Shown piece by piece: positions 7,290 to 13,848 of a DNA stretch of 25,070 nt. The number at the start of each line of letters is the position of its first letter. Within the stretch, counting starts at the first letter, position 1. Location: the NCBI GenBank assembly GCA_046704825.1, contig JBJKRE010000286.1, forward strand, positions 1-25,070, written 5' to 3'. A model generated the notes under the pieces. The model saw only the letters and a list, made by a program, of their open reading frames with translations. It was not told the DNA's origin and did no database searches. The translations under genes were made by a program, and so were the position numbers. Origin of the DNA: CAVRTJ01 sp046704825 (GTDB lineage Bacteria > Acidobacteriota > UBA4820 > DSQY01).

Positions 7290-9344
7290 ATGGACAAGAG
7301 CCGCGCCAAGGCCCTCAAGGACTTCGTCGTAGAGGCCGAGGACATCCTGGAAAACCTCGCCGAGGACCTCGAATCGGCCCAGGAGCAGTTCGAGACCCAG
7401 GGCAAGGTCAGGGCCGACCGCATCAACAAGATCTTCCGTGAGATGCACTCGCTCAAGGGCCTCGCCTCCATGTTCAACCTCGAGCGGATCACGACCCTCA
7501 GCCACGACCTTGAGGGCCTGCTGGACAAGGTGCGGCTCGGCAAGGCGAAGGTCTCGAAGGACCTCTTCGGGCTCATGTCCGAAAGCAGGGGCACCCTCAG
7601 GAATCTCGTCGCCGAGGCCAGGGAGGACAGGGAGGACACGGACATCACGGCCCTTCTGGCCCGGATTTCGGGCGACGCGCCCGCGGCGCCGGAGGCCCCG
7701 GCCGGGGTCGCCTTCGGCGGCCTCATGCTGGACGAGGGAACGCTCAAGTCCCTGACCGAGTACGAGGAGCACCGGCTGACGGAGAACCTGGCCGAGGACA
7801 ACCGAATCTACTCCATCCAGGTGGGCTTCGACTTCTCCGATTTCGACACGCGCCTCAGGGCGCTGACCGAGCGTCTGGCCGAGCTGGGCGAAGTCATATC
7901 CACGCTGCCCGTGGTCAACGCCGACCAGTCCGATGGCATCCACTTCCGCCTCCTGTTCGGGACCAACATGAGCATGGAGCAGGTTAAGGCCCAGGTCAGC
8001 GAAGCGTCGGGGGACGTCACCGACCTCCGGCCCCGCAAGGCGGAGGCCGAAAAGGCCACCGAGGCCGACCGGACGGAGGTGGAGCCCGCGGAGCCGGAAC
8101 CCCAGGATACGGAGTTCGAAGACTTCCGCGGCATCTCCAACACGGTCCGGGTGGACATCGAAAAGCTGGACGCCGTCATGGGCATCGTGGGCGAGCTCAA
8201 CCTGGTCAAGTCGGCCTTCGAGCAGCTGGCGGGGCGGATCCAGTCCGCGGAGGAGCGGCGGGACATCGGGGCGGACATGATGAAGCAGGTCCGCCTCATG
8301 AACCGGAAGCTCGGGGACCTTCAGCGATCCATCATCGACATCCGGCTCGTCCCCATCTCCCAGATATTCGCCCGCCTCAACCGCACCGCGCGGCGGCTCG
8401 CCCGGAACGCGAACAAGAAGGTCTCGGTACAGCTCTACGGCGGGGAGACGGAGCTCGACAAGATGATGATGGACCAGCTGGTCACGCCCCTGATCCACAT
8501 CATCCGCAACGCCATCGACCACGGCCTGGAGCCCCCCGCCGAACGCTTGAAAGGCGGCAAGGCGGAGGAAGGCCTGCTCGTCGTCACGGCCTACCAGAAA
8601 GGGAACTCCATCGTCATCGAGGTGACCGACGACGGGCGCGGCCTGCAGGAGGACCAGATCCGCGAGGCGGCGGCCCGTCAGGGGCTGATCGGCAAGAAGG
8701 ACAAGCTGACCCGCGAGGACATCCTCGACATCATCTTCCAGCCGGGGTTCTCTTCGGCCCGGGAGGTGACCGAGGTCTCCGGGCGGGGCGTGGGCCTGGA
8801 CGCCGTCAAGATCGCCATACAGCAGATGAAGGGCAGCATCTCGGTCTGGTCCGAGCCCGGCAAGGGTACGACCTTCCAGATCACGGTCCCCATCACACTC
8901 GCCATCATCCAGTCCCTCATCGTGGCGTGCGCCGACCAGGTGTTCGCCGTCCCCATCTCGTCCGTCATGGAGACCTTCCGGGCGACCCCGGACGACATCC
9001 AGCTCGTCGACCAGCGTGAGGTCTTCAACCTGCGGGGCACGACCCTGCCCCTGCTCAGGCTGGAGGAGCGCTTCGGTTTGACGAAGGGCAAGAGGAAGCG
9101 GGTGACGGTCCAGGATCGCGTCTACGTTGTGGTCGCGCGAAGGGGTGAAAAGGCGGCGGGCATCGTCGTGGACGACCTGCTCGGCGAACAGGAGACGGTG
9201 GTCCACCCGCTCGGCCAGACCTTCGGCCACCTGCCCGGCGTGGCGGGCGCCACCGAGATCGGAGAGAACCAGGTCATCCTGGTGATCGACACGGCCAGCC
9301 TCTTTTCGGGCCTGGACGGGGGCCGGACGCAGGCGGCCCGCTGA
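7290..9344 (+). CDS. cheA: Chemotaxis-type histidine kinase CheA
   Basis: A 684-residue cytoplasmic kinase that would autophosphorylate and pass phosphate to CheY-type regulators. Order: HPt/P1 domain about 1-105 with H53 in REMHSLKGLASMF; a middle domain about 168-250 that is not obviously a canonical CheY-binding P2; a Pro/Glu-rich linker 250-280; dimerisation P3 about 285-345 (VRVDIEKLDAVMGIVGELN); ATP-binding P4 about 345-525 with N-box HIIRNAIDHGLE, G1 VTDDGRGLQ and G2 SGRGVGLDAV; and a CheW-like P5 about 530-680. All catalytic boxes are intact. No separate cheW, receptor, cheR or cheB is in the window. The gene follows cheY by 12 bp and is followed by the ExeA-like ATPase after 63 bp, suggesting coupling to a surface machine such as type IV pili. 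The ATG at 7290 has GAGG upstream. Confidence 0.94.
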   Translation: MDKSRAKALKDFVVEAEDILENLAEDLESAQEQFETQGKVRADRINKIFREMHSLKGLASMFNLERITTLSHDLEGLLDKVRLGKAKVSKDLFGLMSESRGTLRNLVAEAREDREDTDITALLARISGDAPAAPEAPAGVAFGGLMLDEGTLKSLTEYEEHRLTENLAEDNRIYSIQVGFDFSDFDTRLRALTERLAELGEVISTLPVVNADQSDGIHFRLLFGTNMSMEQVKAQVSEASGDVTDLRPRKAEAEKATEADRTEVEPAEPEPQDTEFEDFRGISNTVRVDIEKLDAVMGIVGELNLVKSAFEQLAGRIQSAEERRDIGADMMKQVRLMNRKLGDLQRSIIDIRLVPISQIFARLNRTARRLARNANKKVSVQLYGGETELDKMMMDQLVTPLIHIIRNAIDHGLEPPAERLKGGKAEEGLLVVTAYQKGNSIVIEVTDDGRGLQEDQIREAAARQGLIGKKDKLTREDILDIIFQPGFSSAREVTEVSGRGVGLDAVKIAIQQMKGSISVWSEPGKGTTFQITVPITLAIIQSLIVACADQVFAVPISSVMETFRATPDDIQLVDQREVFNLRGTTLPLLRLEERFGLTKGKRKRVTVQDRVYVVVARRGEKAAGIVVDDLLGEQETVVHPLGQTFGHLPGVAGATEIGENQVILVIDTASLFSGLDGGRTQAAR

Positions 9345-9407
9345 CGGATTGCGGGGGGCCGGCTGCACCCTGACCGGCCGCGGGACTGACCGGGGAGCAG
9401 AGGCGCC

Positions 9408-10202
9408 ATGTACAAGGCCTTTTACGGATTCACCGAACGTCCCTTCAGCAAGACGCCCGACCCGCGCTTCCTCTACCTGGCGCCCCAGTACGACGAGGCT
9501 CTGGCCAGGCTGGACTACGCCGTCGAGGAGCGGGAGATCGCTGTCCTGACGGGCGAGATCGGCTCGGGCAAAACCACGCTTTCGCGGGCCCTCATGGACC
9601 GCAACGACCGCGATCGGATCGTCCTGTTCGTGAACCCCCGCTTCACCCCCACCCAGTTCCTCCGCCAGCTGGCCATGCACCTCGAGCTGGAGCCGCGCTA
9701 CTACCGCTCCGACCTCCTGGAGTCCATCAGCGACCGGCTCCTCGAACTTCACGAGGCCGGCAGCGGCGTGGTCCTGATCATCGACGAGGCCCAGCTAATT
9801 CCCGGCAAGCCGACCTTCGACGAGCTGAGGCTCCTCTCCAACTTCCAGCTGGACACCGAGAACCTGCTGGCCATCCTGCTCATCGGCCAGCCCGAACTCA
9901 GGCGGCGGCTCAAGCACCCCGCCTACGCGGCCCTCCGGCAGCGCGTCGGCATGTGGTACCACCTCTCGGCCCTCGACGAAGACCAGACCGCGGCGTACAT
10001 CCACTACCGGCTCGAGGTGGCGGGCTCGGACGGCGACGTCTTCTCACCCGAGGCCATAGAAGCCGTCTACCACCATACCCGCGGCATTCCGCGCCTCATC
10101 AACAACCTGTGCACCAACGCCCTGCTCACGGGGTTCGGGAAGGAAGAACGGCCCATCCAAAAGGCCACGGTGGTCGAGGCGGCGGCCGAACTCGAACCCT
10201 AG
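9408..10202 (+). CDS. ExeA/MshM-type AAA ATPase
   Basis: A 264-residue AAA+ ATPase of the ExeA/GspA/MshM group. The N-terminus YKAFYGFTERPFSKTPDPRF is the family hallmark. Walker A is GEIGSGKTT at 49-57; Walker B is VVLIIDEAQ at 121-129; sensor and arginine motifs follow (LLIGQPELRRRL, LRQR). The C-terminal part ends in GIPRLINNLCTNALL, the usual winged-helix lid. It lacks the peptidoglycan-binding domain of full ExeA, so it resembles MshM and the ATPases beside pilus or transposition modules. Family roles include assembling secretin or pilus complexes; IS-linked ATPases of similar build exist, but no transposase is present here. Following cheA in the same direction supports a link to surface motility or secretion, as inference. 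Confidence 0.85.
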   Translation: MYKAFYGFTERPFSKTPDPRFLYLAPQYDEALARLDYAVEEREIAVLTGEIGSGKTTLSRALMDRNDRDRIVLFVNPRFTPTQFLRQLAMHLELEPRYYRSDLLESISDRLLELHEAGSGVVLIIDEAQLIPGKPTFDELRLLSNFQLDTENLLAILLIGQPELRRRLKHPAYAALRQRVGMWYHLSALDEDQTAAYIHYRLEVAGSDGDVFSPEAIEAVYHHTRGIPRLINNLCTNALLTGFGKEERPIQKATVVEAAAELEP

Positions 10203-10243
10203 CGGCCCCGGCCGTCCTCAACTTATCGCGCCTGGAGGCATCC

Positions 10244-10978
10244 ATGAGCCACACGCGACAGAGACATTCGCCGGCCGGGGAGGCGTCCGCCCTGGACAAC
10301 CTCCAGGCGCGGGCCGGCCACTTCTTCAAGGACCGGTCGCTCCTCCGGCAGGCCCTGACCCACCCGTCGGCGGCCATCGAGGACGGCATGCCCCGCATCA
10401 CATCCTACGAGAGGCTGGAATTCCTCGGTGACTCGCTCGTCAACTTTTTCCTCGCCGAAATCCTCTTCGACCGTTTCCCCCACGAAGACGAGGGCGTCCT
10501 GACGCGCCTTCGGGCCTACTGGGCCAGTCAGCCCGCCCTGGCCGAGTCGGCACGCGAACTGGACCTCGGCGCCCTCGTACGCCTGGGTGCGGGTGAAGCC
10601 AGGGACCGGGGCGACAGGAAGGAGCGCATCCTGGCCAGCGTGCTCGAAGGGCTTTTCGCCGCGCTGTACCTGGACGGCGGGCTGAGGACCAGCCGGAAGC
10701 TGGCGCTGAAGCTCTGGTCGGACCCCATCCGGAAGAGGGGGCTCGAGGTTCTCCAGGAGGACGCGAAGACCAACCTGCAGGAACGGCGGCAGGCGCTCGG
10801 GCGTTCGCTCCCACGCTACAGGACCGAGGCCGGCGAGGGCGTCTTCCGGTCCGCCGTCTACCTGGACGACGACCTTGCGGGCGAAGGCACCGGCCCTTCG
10901 CGCAAAGCCGCCGAGCAGGCAGCGGCCCGGGCGGCGCTGAAGAGTGCCGGCCGCGGGGGATCCCCCGGCGGCGGTTGA
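10244..10978 (+). CDS. rnc: Ribonuclease III, with an atypical catalytic site
   Basis: A 244-residue double-strand RNA endonuclease. The nuclease domain carries the signature YERLEFLGD with E56, E59 and D63, then RILASVLEGLFAALYLDGG. In the second catalytic motif, where the family reads ILAD-x-x-E, the Asp is replaced by S132 while E135 is kept. The dsRNA-binding domain starts at DAKTNLQERRQ (about 168) and ends with the basic SRKAAEQAAARAAL helix. It lacks the usual GPxH loop: the corresponding segment reads EGVFRSAVYLDDDL. Either Mg2+-dependent cleavage is reduced or Ser is tolerated; RNA binding without cleavage is another possibility. ATG 10244 has TGGAGG 6 nt upstream. It follows the ATPase by 41 bp and may be co-transcribed. 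A second rnc elsewhere in the genome cannot be excluded. Confidence 0.88.
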   Translation: MSHTRQRHSPAGEASALDNLQARAGHFFKDRSLLRQALTHPSAAIEDGMPRITSYERLEFLGDSLVNFFLAEILFDRFPHEDEGVLTRLRAYWASQPALAESARELDLGALVRLGAGEARDRGDRKERILASVLEGLFAALYLDGGLRTSRKLALKLWSDPIRKRGLEVLQEDAKTNLQERRQALGRSLPRYRTEAGEGVFRSAVYLDDDLAGEGTGPSRKAAEQAAARAALKSAGRGGSPGGG

Positions 10979-11277
10979 GGCCTCCGGGCACGCCGACCCG
11001 CAGTATCTCGCCGCGGGCGTCTGGGTTGACCTGCGCCATTCTCCGCAAAGTGACTTTTTGCAGCCTGAGCTGGAAGACTTGCCCGTGAAATTGCGTTATC
11101 TTGGACACACGGCATGGCTCCCCGGCCATGGCAGGAGTGCTCGGGCGCAGGCCATTGGGGAGGACGTTCAGGAACCGTAAGGTGGGGTTGCCTTTTCCAA
11201 GAGCCACGATCCGCAGAGGAGCGGCGGATCACACCCGGGCAGGCCGCCGTGGTGACGGGGAGCCATCAAACATCACC

Positions 11278-11371
11278 TGCAAAATCCGGTGCACGGATGG
11301 TGCCGGTTGTACCGGCCGGACGGCGTAACATATTCCGTACGCCGTCGGACGGAGCACAGGGGGATTTTGCA
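11278..11371. repeat. Nested inverted repeats (possible structured RNA or cruciform)
   Basis: Outer arms TGCAAAATCC (11278-11287) and GGATTTTGCA (11362-11371) are exact complements. Inside them GTGC (11289-11292) pairs with GCAC (11354-11357). The interior holds two perfect hairpins: GCCGGT-TGT-ACCGGC (11302-11316) and GACGGCGTA/TACGCCGTC (11319-11327 with 11338-11346, 10-nt loop). A further CCGGG/CCCGG hairpin follows at 11376-11393. Together they draw a closed multi-branch structure of about 94 nt. I do not recognise it as tmRNA, RNase P RNA, SRP RNA, 6S RNA or a known riboswitch. Confidence 0.6.
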
Positions 11372-11440
11372 CAGGCCGGGTCCGAACGCCCGGACGGAGC
11401 GGAGAGGCCCAGAAGAACTGCATTGCCCCAGAAGGCAGTC

Positions 11441-11610
11441 TGATTTTCTATCTTTATTTATATAGCTACTTTCGGTATGCGCTGAAATTCTGTGCAACCT
11501 TCGCTAACTTCGCTCATTGCTGGCATTTCTCGATTCCTCCACATGGTTATCCACACGTTTTTCCACAGAAGACGTGGAAAATGCGCCCGTCTCTGAACAC
11601 CTATGGACAA
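11441..11610. other. Candidate replication origin: AT-rich unwinding element plus DnaA-box cluster
   Basis: An AT-rich stretch (11441-11470, 20% GC) precedes a cluster of 9-mers close to the DnaA box TTATCCACA. These are an exact match at 11547-11555 (+); TTTTCCACA at 11559-11567 (+, one mismatch); TTTTCCACG at 11573-11581 (-, two mismatches); TTGTCCATA at 11602-11610 (-, two mismatches); and TCCTCCACA at 11535-11543 (+, two mismatches). A further TTTTGCACA at 11365-11373 fits TTATNCACA with one mismatch. An AT-rich element beside tandem boxes is the usual bacterial oriC plan. Against this, dnaA/dnaN/gidA/rpmH are absent from the window and the left-hand genes point toward the site. A regulatory DnaA-binding region is the main alternative. 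Confidence 0.5.
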
Positions 11611-11789
11611 GCTTTTCAGCCCCACGGCGGTCTTTGGTAACGCCGCTCGGTGTTCCGAAGGATCGGCGGGCGGGAAGTGTCCCCGTCAGGTGTCATCCCC
11701 GCCCCACGGGCGGAATACCGTCGAGGCCGCCCACGTTCGAACTAAGTGTTGATGGACCGTCGACAGAGGTCCAAGGGAGTGATCAGATC

Positions 11790-12122
11790 ATGGATATCAG
11801 AGCCGTCGCTACGCTGGTGTTCGGAATAATCATCGCCCTCGGGGGGCTGATCGGCTACCTCGCCGCCAGGAGCAAGCCATCCCTCATTTCGGGGGGCGTC
11901 CTCGGCGCACTGGTCATCATGGGCTCCGTGCTCCTCTTTTCCAACGTTTCGGCCGGCCTGCCGATCGCGGTGGCCGCGACCCTGGCCATCGCCGTCTTCT
12001 TCGGGTACAAGCTCGTCAGGGGCCTGGCCGAACGCAAGAAGGTCGGGCGGGCGGCGGGCCTGTTCGTCCTCAGCGTCGTCGAACTTCTCATCCTCTTCTT
12101 CATCTCGCCGGGCGTTCGGTAA
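11790..12122 (+). CDS. TMEM14-like small membrane protein
   Basis: A 110-residue integral membrane protein with about four hydrophobic segments (roughly 4-24, 32-50, 55-75 and 88-107). The Gly-rich pattern GGLIGYLAARSKPSLISGG matches the TMEM14/UPF0136 family, found from bacteria to mitochondria, whose bacterial function is not established. The start is the ATG at 11790, with GGGAG about 10 nt upstream. The frame stays open for 91 codons upstream, but that stretch reads through the origin-like region and has no coding character. It lies between the long non-coding region and a small SEC-C gene on the same strand. Confidence 0.78.
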   Translation: MDIRAVATLVFGIIIALGGLIGYLAARSKPSLISGGVLGALVIMGSVLLFSNVSAGLPIAVAATLAIAVFFGYKLVRGLAERKKVGRAAGLFVLSVVELLILFFISPGVR

Positions 12123-12180
12123 ACACCTTCCTCCAGAGACGGGGACCGATCGGCAGGGACGCTGCGCCACATCGGCATTC

Positions 12181-12210
12181 TTCATTATGAACCGGCATTC
12201 GTGTTAGAGT
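12181..12210 (+). promoter_or_regulatory. Possible promoter for the SEC-C gene
   Basis: TAGAGT at 12205-12210 resembles a -10 element. TTCATT lies 18 bp upstream at 12181-12186 and is a weak -35 (three of six matches). The TAGAGT form is shared with the PLP enzyme promoter. Weak evidence. Confidence 0.3.
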
Positions 12211-12238
12211 GTGCGTCCGGATTTTAGAGGAGGCACCC

Positions 12239-12409
12239 TTGCTCAAATTTCTGTCACGCCTGATTCCCGAAAAGAAGACGCCGCCGAAGAACCTCGGCAG
12301 GAACGAGCGCTGCTGGTGCGGAAGCGGTAAAAAATACAAGTACTGCTGCTACGAGAAGGACCAGAAGTACTTCGCGGCGGAACGCGCCAAACAGTGCGGC
12401 TTCAACTGA
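12239..12409 (+). CDS. Small stand-alone SEC-C zinc-motif protein
   Basis: A 56-residue protein. A short hydrophobic/basic N-terminus (LLKFLSRLIPEKK) is followed by a full SEC-C zinc-binding motif, NERCWCGSGKKYKYCC (about 21-36), of the form CxCGSGKKYKxCC. This motif is best known from the SecA C-terminus, where it binds zinc and SecB, but it also occurs in short proteins of unknown function. TTG 12239 is chosen because GAGGAGG lies 6 nt upstream; the first in-frame GTG at 12209 lies before that site. A GCTTCA/TGAAGC hairpin overlaps the stop codon but has no T tract. Likely role: a small metal- or ribosome/chaperone-binding accessory protein, unproven. Confidence 0.82.
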   Translation: MLKFLSRLIPEKKTPPKNLGRNERCWCGSGKKYKYCCYEKDQKYFAAERAKQCGFN

Positions 12410-12478
12410 AGCGGCTGACCTCCGGCGCCGTGAGTGCCTCGACCTGAAGATCGACGTTTCGGATGGGGCGACTTCTCG

Positions 12479-13711
12479 TCAGGCGGTCGCCATGGGCCTC
12501 CCGGTCGCGGCCTCCCAGCATTCGGGGACGTGGGCGTGCACGAGCCCCACAACCTCCGGATCGAGCTGCTCTCTTTCGACCATCTCGCCGATGATCGCCA
12601 GGACCCGCCCCGGCTCCATGGGCCGGCGGTACGGGCGTGTCTGCGCGAGCGCCTGAAAGACGTCCGCCACCGCGACGATGCGAGCCTGCAGGGGCACCTT
12701 GCTCGCGGGCTTCCTGAAGGGATAGCCCTCCCCCGACAGGCTCTCGTGGTGGTAGGCCGCCCACTCGGCCACCTCCCCCAGACCGCCTATCTTGCTCAGG
12801 ATCTGGTAGGTCTCGAAGGGGTGGCGCATCATCGACGCCATCTCCCGCCGGTCGAGCCTGGACGGCTTGCTCAGGATGCGGTCGGGCACCCTGAGCTTGC
12901 CTATGTCGTGGAGCAGGCCGGCGATCTCGAGCAGAGTGCAGGTGTCGCCGGGCAGCCCCGACCATTCGCCCAGGGCCCTGGCCAGGCGGGCGACGCCCCG
13001 GGAATGGGACTCGGTGAAGGCGCTCTTGTCGTCCACGATCCTCGAGAAGACGTCGGCGAGCTTTCTGAGCTGTTCGATCGATATGGGGACGATGCAGCAG
13101 CCGGACGTCATCTGGGCCAGATAACGCTCCAGGTGGTGCGGCTCGAGCATCAGCCAGAACGCCTCGCGGCGGGCGACCCTCCGGAATGCCCCTACGAGCG
13201 CGGGCGCGAACAAGGTCCCCTCGTGCCGGCGGACCACGTCGATCACCTCGCCCCGCTTCATGAGCAGTTCTTCAGGACTCAGTCCTTTGGACAGCGCGTC
13301 CACCCTGTCCGCCAGAAACACGGCATTGCTCGCCAGGCGCTCCCCCGATGTACCGTCGGCCGGATAGTGGTCCCATCGCGTGTGATGGCACCTGACGATG
13401 TCGGCCATGGCCTCAAAGGGGCCGAACTCGGAGAGCAGATCCGCCCCCCGATCACAGTGGAGCTGAGGGTTCTCCGAGTCGAACCGGTCCGTCAGATGCC
13501 GGTGCGCTTCCGTCGAGGACACGCCGCAGTCGTGGAGTATCGACGCCAGAAAGAGGTCGCCCATCACGGCCTTCGGCCAGCCGAGCGCGAGGCCGAACTC
13601 CCGGGTCATGTAAGCGACCCTCTTCCCGTGCTGGACGACGTCCACGCCGACCAGGTCGAGCGCGTCCGACAGCGCGACGATCACCTCGGTCAGATTCAGG
13701 GTGTAGTCCAT
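12479..13711 (-). CDS. Tandem HD-domain phosphohydrolase with C-terminal HD-GYP
   Basis: A 410-residue cytoplasmic protein with two HD domains. N-terminal HD: H28 in HGKRVAYM, H60-D61 in SILHDCG, H85, H109-H110 in RCHHTRWD, and D137. C-terminal HD-GYP: H236, H268-D269 in LLHDIGKLRVPD, H297 in RHPFETYQIL, H321-H322-E in HHESLSGEGYP, and D350. Both metal sites look complete. HD-GYP enzymes hydrolyse cyclic dinucleotides (c-di-GMP or 3'3'-cGAMP) to linear or mononucleotide products; two HD units could carry successive steps. The GYP motif has SGEGYP where DGxGYP is more usual. No sensory domain is recognisable. ATG 13711 is chosen over the upstream start at 13792 for its GGGGAGGGGAGG site. It may share a transcript with the acyltransferase gene 137 bp upstream. 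Confidence 0.88.
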   Translation of the reverse strand: MDYTLNLTEVIVALSDALDLVGVDVVQHGKRVAYMTREFGLALGWPKAVMGDLFLASILHDCGVSSTEAHRHLTDRFDSENPQLHCDRGADLLSEFGPFEAMADIVRCHHTRWDHYPADGTSGERLASNAVFLADRVDALSKGLSPEELLMKRGEVIDVVRRHEGTLFAPALVGAFRRVARREAFWLMLEPHHLERYLAQMTSGCCIVPISIEQLRKLADVFSRIVDDKSAFTESHSRGVARLARALGEWSGLPGDTCTLLEIAGLLHDIGKLRVPDRILSKPSRLDRREMASMMRHPFETYQILSKIGGLGEVAEWAAYHHESLSGEGYPFRKPASKVPLQARIVAVADVFQALAQTRPYRRPMEPGRVLAIIGEMVEREQLDPEVVGLVHAHVPECWEAATGRPMATA

Positions 13712-13848
13712 GCCTCCCCTCCCCTCTTGCGAACCGGCTCCCGTTACGGACCGTGCCCCGGCTCGGACCGCGCGGACATCTCTGCCAATCAATCTATGGC
13801 GGCGCTTCCCCTGCGGCCATCTTCATGGTCGGCCCCGCGCCGCCCGGC

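Larger units (their letters stand above)
10979..11789. other. 811-bp non-coding region with structured repeats and origin-like sequence
   Basis: No open frame here has coding character. In order it holds: GC-rich sequence without clear motifs to about 11200; a hairpin GATCCGC/GCGGATC at 11208-11230; a nested set of inverted repeats at 11278-11393; an AT-rich block (6 G/C in 30 bases at 11441-11470, and 40% GC over 11431-11530 in an otherwise very GC-rich window); a cluster of DnaA-box-like 9-mers at 11535-11610; and then GC-rich leader sequence before the next gene. It is the longest gene-free stretch in the window. Confidence 0.85.

Noticed and set aside
6753..9752. A 999-codon open frame on the minus strand opposite cheY and cheA
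   Set aside because: It is antisense to a full CheA with all catalytic motifs. In GC-rich DNA the reverse frame is often open. Its translation is low-complexity in Leu, Val, Asp and Gly with no domain.
9408..10202. ExeA-like ATPase as an IS21/Tn7-type transposition ATPase
   Set aside because: No transposase, terminal inverted repeats or target duplications are nearby; the N-terminal motif and the cheA context fit the ExeA/MshM group better.
11517..11789. Upstream in-frame extension of the TMEM14-like gene
   Set aside because: It runs through the DnaA-box cluster, shows no family similarity and would be much longer than TMEM14 proteins; the ATG at 11790 fits the family start.
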